Origin: Dinochytrium kinnereticum
Lineage: Eukaryota; Chytridiomycota; Chytridiomycetes; Chytridiales; Chytridiaceae
Direction of reading: 5' to 3'
DNA: 41,987 bases
Assembly (NCBI GenBank): GCA_027604005.1
Contig: JADGJT010000194.1
Coordinates: forward strand, 1 to 41,987
The notes beneath the pieces are model-generated. The model had not been told where the DNA came from. It did not search any database and saw nothing but the letters and a program-made list of their open reading frames with translations. Both the position numbers and the translations under genes were made by a program. Positions 33,039 to 41,987 of the stretch are shown here, in pieces; the first letter of the stretch is position 1; every line of letters begins with the position of its first letter.

Positions 33039-35277
33039 TTGGGTTGCTTGAGGTTTAGGGTGATGAGGGTTAGATTTTGACTTTTCACCCTAAGAAAATT
33101 TTCTGTAGGCCCTCGATATCCCAAACCTCACCTTGGGTTTACTTTATTTGGTTTGCTTACTGCAAACCCTTTTGCTAACGTGTACATGGACATCATCGGT
33201 GTAATTGCACATGCTTCTTTGGCGGCTGATAAACAAAAAAACCCGTGTTTTTTCAGGAGGACGATGAGCCGCATATGACTTTGTAAAGCCTCGCAATTAC
33301 ATACGAAAAGATGAGACGGAAAAAAAAAACTAACTACGAGGCGTCTTTCACATAGAATAAAGCAATACTTATCAAATTGTGTAAGAAGGCGGAGTATCTT
33401 CCCCTATCGCCGCAACCCCAGGTTCCGAATTCGACAAGCAATAAAATCACCCCCCCTCTCGCTCTCCAAAACACATTAAACAATCATCCACAAAAGAATC
33501 CAAAAGATGATCACCCCAGCAACATCAACCACAATTAACCAACACAAGAAATCCATGTAGGTTTCGACTTGACGACGACCCGACCTTTTCCAGGTCTCAC
33601 CACAAAGTTGCCAGCATTCGGAGGATTTGAAACAAGAGCAAGGTGATAATTTTGTAGGGAGTCCATCCGTCTGGAGTAGCAGTATGAAAAAAAGTGTTCA
33701 AAAAATAAAACAAAAAAAACGAAGCAAGCCATAGACTATTCCGTTGCAGGAGCTAGAGCCACCGGACTTGAAATTCTGAAAGGCCCAAAGACTTTTCAGA
33801 ACCATGAAGTTGGGGGGATCAGATTGACTTGATGATTTTTAAATCGTTTGTTTTTGGTGTTGTTGTTTTTTCAAAGGGGTAAGAAGGGATGTAGTGGAGT
33901 AAAGATAGCGTCATTTAGTGAGTATAACAACGTAAGAACGAACAAATAAAAAAAGTACACTTATAATGTAAAAGACCGGGCAGCGTCCACACAACAGGGT
34001 ACATGTAAAAGATCATACCTCAAGTACTGATATGCTCCTTATAAGTAAAAGCCCAGAGAATAATAATGAAGAAGGAACACGATTGCCATCACAACCCCAG
34101 CCCAGAGCACATCGCACCATCCTCTCCTCCGTCGTGTCGGCATCGGCGCTTCCACCAAAACTGTTTGAGACAAAGTTCCATAAGCAAGTTGAGGATGAGC
34201 CAGGTAAGGAGGCTGCCTTGACGGGATGGTGTGGAACGGGTCTTCGAACTTGCGGGTTTTGCTTCTCAGTGGACCCAATGACACAACCGACTAGGGCTCC
34301 GCCAATGATGGGGGCGATGATTCAGGGACCTACGGTGGGTCGCGATGGTGGATGTGACCCAACCTGCTGTTATGCCCCTGATGACTACAATGGGCTCTCG
34401 CAGTTATATTGCATAGAACGTAGAAAGAGTGGATGTCGAAAAGGTAGAAGATGAAGACAGATATGCAAAAGGGGTGGTGTAAGGAGGGGGTTGAATCTAT
34501 ATAGATTCTCGCTGACATGGTGCATGATGACCTTCATGGTGCCTAACTCTGCGATGGTCACCGTCATAGCTGCCATTCGAGCCGGCAGTGTGATGACCGC
34601 CACCACCTATGAATACAGTCACCACCATTAGACAGTGAAAACAGCCGTTGCAGGAGGGACTTGCTCCCTGCTAAAGGCCACTGTGGTGCACATAACGTAT
34701 AGTTGGACTCCTCCACAAAAAGCAGGCAAACTCTAGCACTGGTCTCTGACTTGGCTCTTGTGTCTGCCCTGCCTCTATCTATTTCGCTAAATTCATGCGG
34801 GTCTTCGTCCACGTTAACTTTCTTATCGTTATGAAACAAATGTGTAGCAGCAGCCGTACATACAGAATGTAGTGAGATCAGCAACAAGGAGGTTGGCTTT
34901 GCTAAACGCGAGCACGCACACTGCCAGCACAATTAAAAGGATAATAGCAAGTTGATGAGAATTGCGCACAACGTCCAGATGGTATTAACTTTCACCGAGA
35001 AACCGCGTTCTCCATTTGCAGGTCAAGAAGCCTCAAAACCAACAATCCAATCACTCGTGTCTTGCAGCCCCCCATCGTGAGCCCCGCGCAAACAATGCGC
35101 ACCTCAACCGACTGCGCTGATGGGTGGACTCTGCGTCGCGCAAGCAAGACAGTTGGAAGATATTAAAAAGGCTCATTGCACCTTAGGCCATTCCCCAACC
35201 CATCACCGATTCACACGCCGTAGCTTCCCACACCACAGACGATCCCCACAAGGAATCATAAGAACAAAAACCATATC
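33039..35277. other. 2.2-kb intergenic region, perhaps with an unresolved small gene
   Basis: Between the divergent starts of the telomere-binding-like gene (33038, minus) and the RING ligase (35278, plus). The left 900 bp are A/T-rich without coding signs. The part from about 34030 to 34980 looks protein-like on the minus strand (listed separately). The last 200 bp should be the RING-ligase promoter. Confidence 0.5.
34039..34980 (-). other. Possible multi-exon Gly/His-rich secreted or membrane protein, unresolved
   Basis: The minus strand shows several protein-like segments in different frames. At the 5' side (about 34960-34890) is a strongly hydrophobic segment, QLAIILLIVLAVCVLAFSKA, like a signal peptide but with no ATG in its frame. 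After a possible acceptor at 34590 comes GGGGHHTAGSNGSYDGDH, continuing with HHEGHH. A second His-rich piece, GHNSRLGHIHHRDPP, ends at 34345, after a cag acceptor. Then follow IIAPIIGGALVGCVIGS (about 34329-34279) and, in another frame, RRRRGWCDVLWAGVVMAIVF ending at 34039. I cannot join these into one model, so I do not call a CDS. The pieces could also be chance or a decayed gene. Confidence 0.3.
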
Positions 35278-37216
35278 ATGGCACCTCCAAATCTCCCGGC
35301 GCCTGCTGAGTCGCAGGTAGAATTACAGGGAATGGATCTTACTATATGGCGGTCCACCACCACGAATCGACTGGGAAGCAACGACGCGGACCAAAACGAC
35401 GGTCATAACTCTCCACTTCTCACAGTTCTTCGTCTCTTCCTCTCCGTCTTCACTATCCTCTCATTTGCAATGGCCACCTCTCCTTCAGTCAAACGCGGAA
35501 CAGGTGTGGGGGATGGCGACGGTGTGCCGATGGACATGACGATCAATCTGACGGTTGTGGGGGGTTTGCATTGGGGAGACACCAGGACCAAGCTGGTTGA
35601 AGATCCTAACTGGAAGAGACCTGTTGATGCTTCATCTGGGAACAATGGGGCTGCTCCTGTTTCGGTGTTGGCTGTTCCAGCTTTGTTTGGGCCAGTGATA
35701 AAGACCAAGTTCAAGGCTCCTCTGCTAATTCTGGACACGATTGACGCATGCGACCCCTTCACCATCATCTTGCCGGACGTTGATGGCGCCTCGGATCAAT
35801 CTGGTGGGATGTCAACTCCAGACACATCCATCGGTCGATCCAATAGCAGCTCTGAGGTGACCCCAAGCGCGACAACCACAAGGATGAATGCCACTTCGTC
35901 GCTAAACGGGAACTCAACATCCTCCCTGCCTCCGCAGAACGAAACAACCCTCCAAAGACGAGGGGGTTCACCACCTGACTCTACAGAAGATTTTTCGGAC
36001 GATGCAGCCTTCCTCATCCAGCCAGATACCAAGCGATCGAAATGGTTCGCGCTGATCCCTCGTGGCAACTGCCCTTTCGACATCAAAATCTATCATGCTC
36101 AGCAAGCAGGGTTCTCGGGTGTCATCATTTACAACAACGGGTCTTATTCTGCAGGGTCGCCGGATGTTCCTGTTCGAATGTCTCCAAACACGGTGGGGGA
36201 TCGTATTTCGTGGACTTCCGCAATGTACATGACTAGTTTTGATGGTAAAAAGTTGATTCGAGCTGCAACCAACCACGCCGGTCATCCCTTCCTCTCCCCT
36301 CTTCTCATCTCCGTCGCTCCAGACTCTTGGCCTACGGCTGGGTGGGGGACAGGATCAGAGGGGTTATCCAATCTTGGTCGATCCATCGCGGCTCTCATCA
36401 CCGACATGATCTTTTTAACCATCTCGGTCTTTGTGATCGGAATTGCGTTCACGAGCTTTTACCTTGTCGTCAGCATGGTCAGGAACTACATGATTCATGG
36501 AAGCATGTTTGTTGTGATCATGCATTACGCTCAGGCAGGGGCTGACGCTGACGTTGGGGAACGAGACGCGGTGATGGATGAGGAGAGGTTTTTGGAAAAG
36601 GTCACATTGCCTTTGAGGATTGTGAGTGAGGAGGATCTTGTCTCCAATGAGGACAAAAGAGATCTGGAAGCAGGTGGGGAGAAGGCTGATGAATTTGGTA
36701 TGGCCCCTGGAGGGTCAAGGGAGTGTTGCGCAATTTGCATCGACGAATTCGTGGTAGGAAGCAGGGTTCGTCAGCTCCCTTGCAAGCACCAATTCCATGA
36801 CCTCTGGTAAGGCCCCCATCTCTTCCCTCTGATCCAAAAAAATACAACATTCTAAACCCTTCCTCTTCATGCCCTCCAGCATTGACCCATGGCTCCTAAA
36901 ACACAACCGTCTCTGCCCAATCTGCAAACGTGACGTCCTGGCCATCCCTCCCTCCCCTCAAACCATCACTCCACGTCCCATCGAAAACCCAGACAGCACT
37001 TCCTCGGTCGACATGATGAACGCATCGCAGGAGCGTACGGCGCTCATGTCGCAGCAGGATGGTGCTCTGCAGGCTTCGGAGGAGGGTAGGCCATCCACCT
37101 CAGTCGCGACAGTGCGGCAGGGTGCGTGGTTTTCTTTGGTCTCTGGGTGGATTTCTTCTTGGAGGGGTTCAGCTCAGCAAGAGGCTGCAGGGATTGACCT
37201 TGAGAGAAGGTCGTGA
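35278..37216 (+). CDS. PA-TM-RING E3 ubiquitin ligase, two exons
   Basis: Membrane ubiquitin ligase of the RNF13/GRAIL/RMR type, working in the endosome-vacuole system: a luminal PA domain binds cargo and a cytosolic RING-H2 recruits an E2. Model: 35278-36806 and 36880-37216, 621 aa, phase 2. A hydrophobic signal or anchor lies near residues 46-66. The PA domain core includes IPRGNCPFDIKIYHAQQAGF and GVIIYNNG (about 255-290) and extends upstream, with a long Ser/Thr/Asn-rich, N-glycosylation-prone insert in the middle (about 165-230). A transmembrane segment, MIFLTISVFVIGIAFTSFYL, lies near 378-397. The RING-H2 starts at Cys484 (CAIC) and runs through LPCKHQFHDLC to RLCPICK. The intron splits the codon of the sixth zinc ligand (TG|C). 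The C-terminal tail is repeat-affected: a 98-bp unit containing the stop codon is duplicated just downstream. Confidence 0.93.
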
Positions 37217-37318
37217 AGGGTGCGTGGTTTTTCTTTGGTTCTCTGGGTGGATTTTTTCATGGAGGAGTTCAGCTCATCAAGAGGCTGAAAGGATTGACCT
37301 TGAGATAAGGTCGTGAAG
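37121..37318. repeat. Two-copy ~98-bp tandem duplication across the RING-ligase stop codon
   Basis: Unit 1 (37121-37218) and unit 2 (37219-37318) both begin GGTGCGTGG and end AAGGTCGTGAAG. They differ at a handful of substitutions plus two single-base insertions in unit 2. The stop TGA (37214-37216) lies at the end of unit 1, so unit 2 is a non-coding copy of the last 30-odd codons. If unit 1's stop were lost, unit 2 would be read in a shifted frame. Confidence 0.9.
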
Positions 37319-37824
37319 TGGTTGGTTTGTAGACGAAGAACTGGATGATAGGAATCATTTGTTATGCTTTATGTGAATGTTCATGGTGATGTTTATGATA
37401 GATAGAATTATACCAAGCAGAATAAAAGAGCCTTCAAACAAGACAACAATCGGATCGATTTGATTCACAAAGCCGTCCTTGCTGCAACCAGGATCAAGGA
37501 CAAAAAAAAAAAAAGAAGAAGAAGTAAAAGACGTGTCAAAACGAGAGATCATGGGCTAAAGCAATACCCGCTGTATTTCCAAAAAACAAACATGTTCTGA
37601 AACAAACATAATAATATCATCTGCCGGGGGCAAAGAAAAAAAAGGGGGAAAGCAAAAAAAAAAGAAGAAAATAGAAGAAAAAAAATGAAAAAAGAAGCAA
37701 ACCGATAAAATAGTAAAGGAGATCGTTGAAGAGTATGAAGGCTAGTGCACAGTCGGTGGAAACACAAAATCAGTGAAGGATAGGAAATGAAGGCATTCGA
37801 TAAAAAAAAAAAAGATAACGAAAT
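37217..37824. other. Convergent intergenic region with A-rich tracts
   Basis: 3' ends of the RING ligase (plus) and RRB1 (minus). Apart from the duplicated unit to 37318 it is A-rich with polyA/polyG runs (37500-37515, 37635-37690, 37801-37812). No gene is seen. Confidence 0.55.
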
Positions 37825-40028
37825 TCAAGAGTTAATCGTCTTAAACACATTAAACCCCGACAAAGCCGTCGAAATCAGCACACCAGGCATCTGCGCGTGC
37901 CAATGCACCTCCTTCACATCCTCCTGTCCCTGATGAATAAAAAGCAGCTGAGGGGGCACCTCCACCGTCTCCCCACCCCTTCCAGCCATAACGGCCTCTT
38001 CCTCAGGGTCACGCTCTAGAGCAAGATCCCACAACGTCACCTGGTTATCGGCGCCAGCAACGACAAGAGCGGACCCTTCGTAAGGGTGCCACTCGATGGA
38101 GGTGATTTGCTCTTGGTGCCATTTGAACGTGGCGGCCGGGTCGGGGTTCTTCTTGGCCTGGGCAGATTGCATCACGGACCGGAGATCCCAGACGCTAAAG
38201 GCTCCAGAGTCACAGCCGGAGGCGATCAGATAATCCGTTATTCTGGTTTCGTTTATCGTCGTGGAAAGGAGATATGGGGGGGGTCAGTCAGTGAAGGAAG
38301 TTGGAGAAGAGATGGGGGGGGGTCAGTTAGTGAAGGAAGTCGGAGATGTAATGGAGGTATAAAAAGAAAAATGTCATGCCAGCAATAGTGCTGAATGAAG
38401 TGTTAGCAGCTTCATATATCGTGGAGATGGCCTTTTTCTTTAATATTGCTCGTCTGATTAGCCATAGCACACAAAAACATGGGTCCTAGGGTATGAGTCT
38501 TGCAGCAGCATGATATCTTTAGGGCGGCCAGAAAATAAAATAATACAACGAAATGAGGGGGGCGGGGGGGGGAAACGCAAACCACCAACCTGTTCCATGT
38601 GATCACATTAACGTCGCAGTCGTGGGCCTGAAAGCTAATCTGAGCCTTGTTCTTGGTTCGAATATCCCAAATCCTAATGGTCTTGTCGGCCGAGCATGAC
38701 GCAAACACCGACTCCTCCTTAGGAGACCACTGGAGATCCTCAACGGATGATTGGTGGCCCACGAAAGGTTGAGCCTGTGTTTCGAAGGACGAGGGAGTCT
38801 GGAGAGTCAGGTAGATCTTTCCAGCGATGTCACCGGATAAAAGTCTAAATAAAATAAAACAAAATTCTCGACGTCAATAAATGATGACAACATCCCTGTT
38901 GCTCCAGAGGCGAGGAAGAGACGTCACTCACCGCCTGCCACTTCCCAACTCGGACCAATCCATCGCGTACCCTTCATTCTTTCCGTGCCTCTCCACAGAG
39001 TATATCGGCTTCGGCTCCCTCGGTGGAATCAACCCAGGGGTATCCAGAGCAGCAACGTGCTGAGAGATATCCCAGATATAAACCTTACCATTTTCAGACC
39101 AGGTCGAGACAACATGAGCTTCGGGGTGGGGCATGGTGCGGATGCGGTTCACACCGCCCATGTGGGGGATAGTTCGGGATTCAAGGATGGGATCATCGTC
39201 AAGGTCTTCATCGTCGTCATCGGCATCGTCTGAAAAAAAGATTGAGGCTTGTAAGAAAGGGTGAAAAATGGAGGAGATGTAATGACTGGGAAATGACGAA
39301 CCGTCGTCGTCGTGTTTTGTTCTATGGAGGTCAGACATCTTCATGATGTAAATCTTGTTGTCCTTGGCCTTCTCGGCCTGCGAACCGGCGACAACGTACG
39401 TTGTCATGGGGAACTGCAAGCGATTAAATGAGTCTTGATGCAACAACAAAAAAGAAAAGGAGAAACAAATGCCGGAAAGAAAGAAGAGAAAAGCTTACCG
39501 CTGTGCGTCCGTTTCCAAGGTTATCCCTCAAAATGTCAAAGCTAAGGCAAGGCCATTCCACTTGAAGCTGGTGTAGCATCTCATAGGCACTGTTGTCGGC
39601 GACCAGCACCTCGCCTTCGTCCAACTTTTGGCCAGGCAGATAAACCTGAACTTCCTCATTCTCCTCCTCCTCTTCATCCCTCATCGGCTCTCCTCCATCT
39701 ACCTCCATAGCTGCGAACCCAAAAAAGTCAGAACCATTGACGTGGAAAGAAGAAACCAGTCTCAGGCGTCTCCACGTAAAAAAGACTCCATACCCTCGTC
39801 ATCTGAATCCTGGGCGATAACAACCTCCCCTTCATCATTGTCCTCTTCGTCCTCAAATGCATCTTCAAACTCCCCCATCATGTCATCGTGATCCATCTGC
39901 GACGAGGGATCCGCCTCGCCGGCAGCCGTCGTTCTTTTTCTGGGGGAGTCGGCGGAGGCACTGATGAGCTCGGACCCGGTGGTGGGATCATCTCCCACAC
40001 GTTTTCTCGATGCTGAAGAGGAAGGCAT
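37825..40028 (-). CDS. RRB1: RRB1/GRWD1 glutamate-rich WD40 protein, six exons
   Basis: Nucleolar chaperone of ribosomal protein L3 (uL3) in 60S assembly. Model: 40028-39794, 39710-39499, 39413-39302, 39229-38932, 38844-38590 and 38242-37825, 509 aa (yeast RRB1 511), all phases consistent. The N-terminal ~100 residues are acidic (EFEDAFEDEEDNDEGE, RDEEEEENEE). They lead into the histone-binding-protein-type N-terminal helix ending SAYEMLHQLQVEWPCLSFDI, the hallmark shared with RBBP4 relatives. WD blocks include MGGVNRIRTMPHP with VYIWDIS, GHQSSVEDLQWSPKEESVFA with KTIRIWDIR, LIASGCDSGAFSVWDLR, and ITSIEWHPYEGSALVVAG with VTLWDLALERDPEEE. The ending HWHAQMPGVLISTALSGFNV is also a family signature. 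An Asp-rich insertion around exon 3/4 (DDADDDDEDLDDD) enlarges one blade. Intron 5 (347 nt) is far longer than the others and carries G-run repeats. Confidence 0.95.
38268..38340. repeat. Two-copy G-run repeat in RRB1 intron 5
   Basis: A ~35-bp unit made of GGAGA..GATG, an 8-9 G run, and TCAGT(C/T)AGTGAAGGAAGT occurs twice in tandem (about 38268-38301 and 38303-38340). Another long G tract (GGGGGGCGGGGGGGGG) lies in the same intron near 38557-38572. On the transcribed (minus) sense these are C runs. Confidence 0.85.
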
Positions 40029-40900
40029 GGTGCGGGCCTTGTTCGTGGTGGAGTGGTTAACAATCTGTTTGGATTCGTGACCGTTCTTGTTGGTTGCTTC
40101 TTTTTTTTTTTTTGTTCAAAAAGGAGTTGTCCCTGCAGAAAAAAGAAAAACGAAAACTTCACCCCGTTCAAAACCCCCCCTCCATCCATTCTCATGCCTC
40201 AGACCGACGACTCCACCCAGCGCTCGTCTTCACTGGTTCCGTGCATGGCCAGCGAATGCGACGCTGACGCTGTCGTTTTGGCTTTGGTTGGTTGGTGCGT
40301 TCGTGAGGGGAAGATCGTTGGATGCGTTTCAAGCTGCATCTACGATCATTCATATCTCATCGTCATGGATCGATGCAGGTGATGAGACCCGCCCGTAGTG
40401 TTACTCGCCCAGCACAGTTCTTCTTTTGTTGGTCTACAGAGTGTCAAACCGGGCGAAGAATCCAAACACTGACTTGTATAAGTTGGGTGTGGAGGCTCAT
40501 AGCTTATGCGCACCAGTGGTTTGCCTGTCAATGCTCACTGGCGCCGAGTCTCTGCACAACATTCCTGAATCATAAGGAGCTCTTTGTTGTGGTTCTTATG
40601 GCCATCACTTGGTCTTTGATGAGTAGAATCTATAGCATTCCGGTCACTGTGTGCTTGTCCGTCAGTTCGTTGTAAACAAAGTTAACCGCTGGCTTGCTGT
40701 TTTTGGCACTACAAGCGAGCTCGCATGAGAGTTTTGTCGTTGTGAAAAGAGTCTCCCCTACTCACGATAAAAGGCACAAAAAGTCATCCCACTCTTCTGT
40801 AACTTTCGATTTCCTACAGCTGAGTTACTATCGACATACCCACATACACACCCCACATACAGCATTGCTTTCTGGCTTGACCGTTTTTCGTCCTAACCCA
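40029..40900. other. RRB1 upstream region
   Basis: The left part is the RRB1 promoter; a T run at 40099-40113 sits about 75 bp from the ATG. Plus-strand open frames at 40053-40675 have no recognisable domain and overlap each other in two frames. No gene is called. Confidence 0.5.
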
Positions 40901-40901
40901 T

Positions 40902-41987
40902 GCTGGCGTGTAAACAACGTCAGGGAAATTGGATGGTCGAGGTTCAACCACAACTGCGATGATGAGGGTGGTTTCGAAACTGTTTGGGAAGAGGTTGGAG
41001 AAAGACCGGTTGATTTTGACGGTTTCGTGTTGATTCACGCGTGAAGGATGGGTGTATGGGTGAATTGCCATTATCACCTTACGAACCAAAACCACGTATC
41101 AAGGAAACCTGTTATTCAATGAAAGAAGGTTGGTTGACCCCGTGGTGGCTGGCGTGTAAACAACGTCATGGAAATTGGATGGGCGAGGTTCAACCACAAC
41201 TGTGATGATGGGGTGGTTTCGAAACTGTTTGGGAAGAGGTCGGAGAAAGACCGGGTGATTTTGACGGTTTGGTGTTGATTCACGCGTGTAGGATGGGTGT
41301 ATGGGTGAATGCCGTCATTACCGTACCAACCAAAACCACGTATCAAGGAACCCTGTTCTCCAGTAAAAGAAGGTTGGTTGACCCCGTGGTGGCTGGCGTG
41401 TAAAAAATGTCATGGAAATTGGATGGTCGAGGTTCAACCACAACTGTGATGATGGGGTGGTTTCGAAACTGTTTGGGAAGAGGTTGGAGAAAGACTGGGT
41501 GATTTTGACGGTTTCGTGTTGATTCACGCGTGAAGGATGGGTGTATGGGTGAATGCCATCATCACCTTACCAACCAAAACCACGTATCAATGGAACCTGT
41601 TATTCAATTAAAGATGGTTGGTTGACGCCGTGGGGGCTGGCGTGTAAACAACGTCATGGAAATGGAATGGTCGAGGTTCAGCCACAACTGTGATGATGGG
41701 GTGGTTTCGAAACTGTTTGGGAAGAGGGCGGAGAAAGACCGGGTGATTTTGACGGTTTCGTGTTGATTCACGCGTGATGGATGGGTGTATGGGTGAATGC
41801 CATCATTACTTTACCAACCAAAACCACGTATCAAGGAACCCTGTTCTCCATTTCAAGAAGGTTGGTTGTCCCATGCTGGATGGCGTGTAAACAACGTCAT
41901 GGAAATTGGATGGTCGAGGTTCAGCCACAACTGTGTTGATGGGGTGGGGTTTCGAAACTGGTTGGGAAGAGGTTGGAGAAAGACCGG
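40902..41987. repeat. ~244-bp tandem satellite, at least 4.4 copies
   Basis: The anchor TGGCGTGTAAA recurs at 40904, 41150, 41394, 41638 and 41881, so the period is 246, 244, 244 and 243 bp. Each copy contains in order AACGTCATGGAAATTGG, GGTCGAGGTTCA, CCACAACTGTGATGATGG, TTTCGAAACTGTTTGGGAAG, GATTTTGACGGTTT, TTGATTCACGCGTG, GGATGGGTGTATGGGTGAAT, CCAACCAAAACCACGTATCAA and GGTTGGTTG. Copies differ by a few percent. The array is cut by the window end. The period is not a stable multiple of three and phases drift, so the ORFs seen in it are not a repeated protein. Confidence 0.95.

Noticed and set aside
34032..34454. 140-codon plus-strand open frame
   Set aside because: Lies opposite the more protein-like minus-strand segments, has no recognised motif, and its Cys/Pro composition fits a shadow frame.
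40905..41987. Repeated ~80-aa protein encoded by the satellite
   Set aside because: Unit length (243-246 bp) is not a constant multiple of three and the frame breaks between copies; the open frames are a by-product of the repeat.
40902..41987. CRISPR-like array
   Set aside because: The 244-bp units have no short repeat/unique spacer alternation and the host is eukaryotic.
1..41987. tRNA, rRNA, or transposon genes
   Set aside because: Reading both strands I found no convincing tRNA A/B boxes with cloverleaf arms, no rRNA cores, and no transposase or reverse-transcriptase motifs; a tRNAscan-SE/Infernal run would be needed to exclude small RNAs.

Overview
The window is nuclear DNA of a fungus. 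It has interrupted genes with GT-AG introns, many only 39-60 nt long, and branch-point-like CTAAC/ACTAAC strings. There are no operons, and several homologues are typical of fungi (ATG9, ATG15, RRB1/GRWD1, COQ3). A gene combining tetratricopeptide and armadillo-like regions resembles TTC12, a dynein-arm assembly factor. TTC12 is normally kept only by organisms with motile flagella, so a zoosporic (chytrid-like) fungus is my best inference. The sequence alone does not prove this.

Layout, left to right. 517-2636 (-) is the vacuolar autophagic-body lipase ATG15. 3313-6395 (-) holds two tandem paralogous intronless genes that I do not recognise. They share an N-terminal basic helix, one or three copies of a very conserved tyrosine-rich 14-residue motif (YxKYxFLYMQSxEY), and a related C-terminal cap. 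7748-8711 (-) is pirin. 10012-10955 (+) is a GDSL/SGNH esterase whose first exon is unresolved. 11635-14469 (-) is the 11-exon autophagy scramblase ATG9, separated by only 81 bp from the divergent gene COQ3 (14551-15522, +). 16026-18989 (-) is the TTC12-like gene. 19373-23655 (-) is a tandem pair of cytochrome P450 genes with identical five-exon structure. 24075-26861 (-) is a large SEL1-type repeat protein. 27987-29031 (+) is a PAP2 lipid phosphatase. 30181-33038 (-) is a telomere-repeat-binding-factor-like protein with a C-terminal telobox Myb domain. 35278-37216 (+) is a PA-TM-RING E3 ubiquitin ligase. 37825-40028 (-) is the ribosome-biogenesis WD40 protein RRB1/GRWD1. From about 40.9 kb to the window end there is a ~244-bp tandem satellite.

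Most genes are unrelated housekeeping or accessory genes, each with its own promoter. Possible functional links are ATG15 with ATG9 (same autophagy pathway, about 9 kb apart) and the two gene duplications. The strongest candidate for something undescribed is the tandem pair at 3.3-6.4 kb with the repeated tyrosine motif. The four-copy SEL1-like module in the 24-27 kb gene and the satellite array come next. Exon boundaries were worked out by hand from reading-frame continuity, splice signals and remembered family conservation. Where a junction is unsure I say so.
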